Source: Paguma larvata
Lineage: Eukaryota; Chordata; Mammalia; Carnivora; Viverridae
Direction of reading: 5' to 3'
NCBI GenBank assembly: GCA_030068075.1
Contig: CM057829.1
Coordinates: forward strand, 90,180,889 to 90,244,888
Length of the DNA stretch: 64,000 nucleotides
Both the position numbers and the translations under genes were made by a program. Positions 61,885-64,000 of the stretch are shown piece after piece. The notes under the pieces were generated by a model. The model made no database searches and was not told the DNA's origin. It saw only the letters and a list, made by a program, of their open reading frames with translations. Each line of letters begins with the position of its first letter. Position 1 is the first letter of the stretch.

Positions 61885-62204
61885 AAGAATTCATAGTAAG
61901 AGTTTGAGTGAGAAGTAATAAGGTCCTGAAATAAAGTAGCAATTCAGGAATAAGTAAAGCAAAATTAAATGGCAGAAACATTTAGAAACAGGATTTGTAA
62001 TCTATTAGAATGTTATTTATCTGGACTTTCAATCTGTGGATCTGCACATTCTACTTTGTATCACTTAAATTTGCATTTCTCTTTGGACCTTCCTATTAGA
62101 ATCTAAGCTACATGGAGGCAGAACATTGCACCACATTTTTTTTTTTATTTTTCTCATTAAAAATAGCATGAAAGAGTTTACAGAAAACATTCTTACAAAA
62201 GACA

Positions 62205-62470
62205 GATACCATGTTTCCACGCATAGTTGGACTTTGTGAGACTTAACAGAAAACCAGGGGGGAGGGGAAGAGGGGAAGGAAAAAAGACACAGAGAGGGAG
62301 GGAGACAAAACATAAGAGTCTCTTAAATACTAAGAACAAACCGAGGGTTGAGGGGGGTATGGGAAGGGGGAGAGTGGGTGACGGGCACTGAGCAGGGCAC
62401 GGGTTGGGATGAGCACTAGGTGTTGTATGGAAACCAATTTGACAATAAAAAATTTAAAAAAATATAAATA
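62205..62470 (+). mobile_element. Carnivore LINE-1 3' UTR, sense strand
   Basis: GAGACTTAACAGAAAACCAG, GGGAGGGGAAGAGGGGAAGG, CATAAGAGTCTCTTAAATAC, GATGAGCACTAGGTGTTGTA and GGAAACCAATTTGACAATAA are the 3' end of a young carnivore L1, followed by an A-rich tail. Only the G-rich 3' UTR remains. The G-rich segment at about 62339-62410 on the + strand is a potential G-quadruplex former, a known L1 3' UTR trait. Confidence 0.9.
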
Positions 62471-62479
62471 AAGTAAAAA

Positions 62480-64000
62480 ATTGAATTGCATTGAAATGGA
62501 CAGAATTCACACTTTTCTTTTAGGTGATAGGGAGGAAAGAAGAAAGAAGTAATACCATTTATAAACACAAGTAGAAAACCAAATTTTCTTGGGGAAGATG
62601 AATTCACTCTGAGTCAGTTCAAGTTTAAGAGGCTAGAATTACAGGTCGATGGCAATGTTAAATTATTAGACATGTTTTGTTGAGTCGTAATGGAGACTTA
62701 GATGAGAAAAGCAATGCCATTAGCATATTATTTTTCAAATTTTAAGATAGTAGTTTCACCACAGATGAAGTTAAGAAAAATAAAATGGCAGAACTTTAGA
62801 GAAATCAAATGTTAGAAGCCAGGAAGAAAGAATACAACACCTTAAAGTGGGTTAGAAAGGAGAAAACAGGAAAGTAAAGTGTCGTCTAATGCCAGAGAGG
62901 AGTGCAAATGTCAAGAAGACATGCCGAAGAACATGAGAGAACTATTTGTCTGTGATTTTAAACGTTTGGCGTGCAAACAGAAGGAGCTATTTGAAAGAAT
63001 GAGACCGAAAAGACAAGGAAGAGAAAGCATACTTTTTGGAATGAAGACTTGGAGAGGTAGAAGAACACACAATCAAGCAACAGCACAGCTGGATACAACA
63101 CACAGGAGGGAATAGTTCTGTAACGTACAAGGCAGACGTAAGGAATTTGAGGAACCTGGCTTAAATGGCTTCAGCAAGATTGGAGGCCAGGTCATCTGAT
63201 GACAGAGAACAAGTAATAAAGTATATCAGAGAACGAATTCTCTACTACTACAAACTACAGGAGAGCAGATTTAGGTCACACTATTTAAAATCAACCTCAC
63301 AAGTGATTATTCGTTTCAATTAAATAAAACAGTCTAACCAGTTATTTTGAAGAATTTACATCTGAACGTGTACTACATTCAGTTTTTGTTTGATTTCATG
63401 ATCATGTAGATATATATATACCATATATTCTCTGAACACAAAAAGATGAAAAAGAATTGGCAGATTCAACTAATGAAATCTTTTTTTTTAATTTTATTTT
63501 GTAGTTTAGTGCCATACACTTACTTTTGTTTGACCCATTTTGAGTAGTGTCCCACTTTACCTTCATTGAAATGGCTATTTCTGGCAGGGCTTTTATATAA
63601 ACCCCAAAATTATTCAGCCTCTGCTTACAGTTGTGTAAATTTAAGAGAGATCGTGTGTATCTCCAGAAACTGTATATCTATAATCTTCTACTATTACTAT
63701 TGCTAGCCTACTAAAGCTTAGGTCAATGTGATTTTTTTAGATAAAATTCTTCATTTATTTACATTTCACCTTCCGGGAATTGCCTTCAGCAGACATTGTG
63801 AAAGAGCAGAAATTTCTCTTTCTCCAAGTGGCAGCAGTAAAGGCAAGTTATAGATTGACGAGGCCTTTGAATGGAAGACAATGCCTTCAGATTATTACCT
63901 AAATAAGTCATAAATCTTCAAAGTAACTAAGTTCCTTTTTGAATTAATCAGTAACCTCTTGCCCAGACATATCCCCCTGCCCTTGGCTTCACTTCTGGGA
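62480..64000. other. Intronic stretch with no gene seen
   Basis: Single-copy-looking sequence to the window edge. The open frame at 62879-63115 has a charged, Arg/Lys-rich translation with no recognised domain and no visible splice or promoter context, so it is not called as a gene. Confidence 0.45.

Larger units (their letters stand above)
1759..64000 (+). other. GRIK2: Large downstream GRIK2 intron (incomplete)
   Basis: From the donor site to the end of the window I see no segment encoding the expected continuation of the S2 domain (Lys-Ser-Lys-Ile-Ser-Thr-Tyr ...). I also see no M4 helix and no polyadenylated terminal exon. The whole stretch is therefore read as one intron longer than 62 kb, which agrees with the very large introns known for GRIK genes. 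The remaining features are transposon insertions and simple repeats inside it. Most open frames in it are short and either fall in antisense LINE-1 or have no recognisable product. Confidence 0.85.

Noticed and set aside
62879..63115. Basic 78-codon open frame near the window end
   Set aside because: Charged but without known motif; no supporting gene structure.
1..64000. CRISPR arrays, operons, phage or plasmid features
   Set aside because: The window is mammalian intron DNA with spliced exon and carnivore SINEs; no spaced identical repeats or bacterial gene layout exist.

Overview
The window is nuclear DNA from a carnivoran mammal, almost certainly a felid or other feliform. About a dozen tRNA-Lys-type carnivore SINEs match the cat-type SINEC subfamily: a head reading GGGCGCCTGGGTGGCTCAG, a CT-rich middle and an AATAAATAAACATTAAAA tail. 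Carnivore-type LINE-1 3' ends are also present, on an AT-rich, repeat-dense background with no bacterial-type gene organisation.

Only one protein-coding segment can be supported: a 218-bp exon at 1541-1758 on the + strand. It encodes the M3 helix, the SYTANLAAF gating motif and the start of the S2 ligand-binding lobe of a kainate receptor. Residues near its end ([11 protein letters not shown]) point to GRIK2 (GluK2) rather than GRIK1 or GRIK3. Bases 1-1540 are the end of the intron after the M2 (Q/R-site) exon. Bases 1759-64000 are the first 62 kb of one very large downstream intron; the next coding exon was not found in the window.

The intron is built from transposon layers. Old LINE-1 copies in antisense to the gene cover roughly 9.4-9.7, 17.4-17.6, 21.3-23.5, 26.4-30.5, 34.9-36.0 and 56.6-61.1 kb. 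Two sense-strand LINE-1 3' ends lie at 18.3-18.8 and 62.2-62.5 kb. SINEs occur in both orientations, several with clean target-site duplications. Mammal-wide MIR and hAT relics, a MaLR LTR (40.3-40.6 kb), a class I-type LTR (6.4-6.9 kb) and an LTR-like repeat nested in a LINE-1 (23.0-23.4 kb) fill other parts. The clearest retroviral relic is a solo LTR at 52590-53694 on the - strand, with TG...CA ends and a perfect 6-bp target duplication. A 5' fragment of U6 snRNA with its own target duplication sits at 15956-15984.

I found no undescribed gene system. The points most worth a second look are the complete solo LTR, the truncated U6 retrocopy, closely spaced inverted SINE pairs inside a transcript already known for A-to-I editing, the nested insertions, and a few perfect palindromes. 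Repeat family names are from recognition of consensus features; no database search was run.
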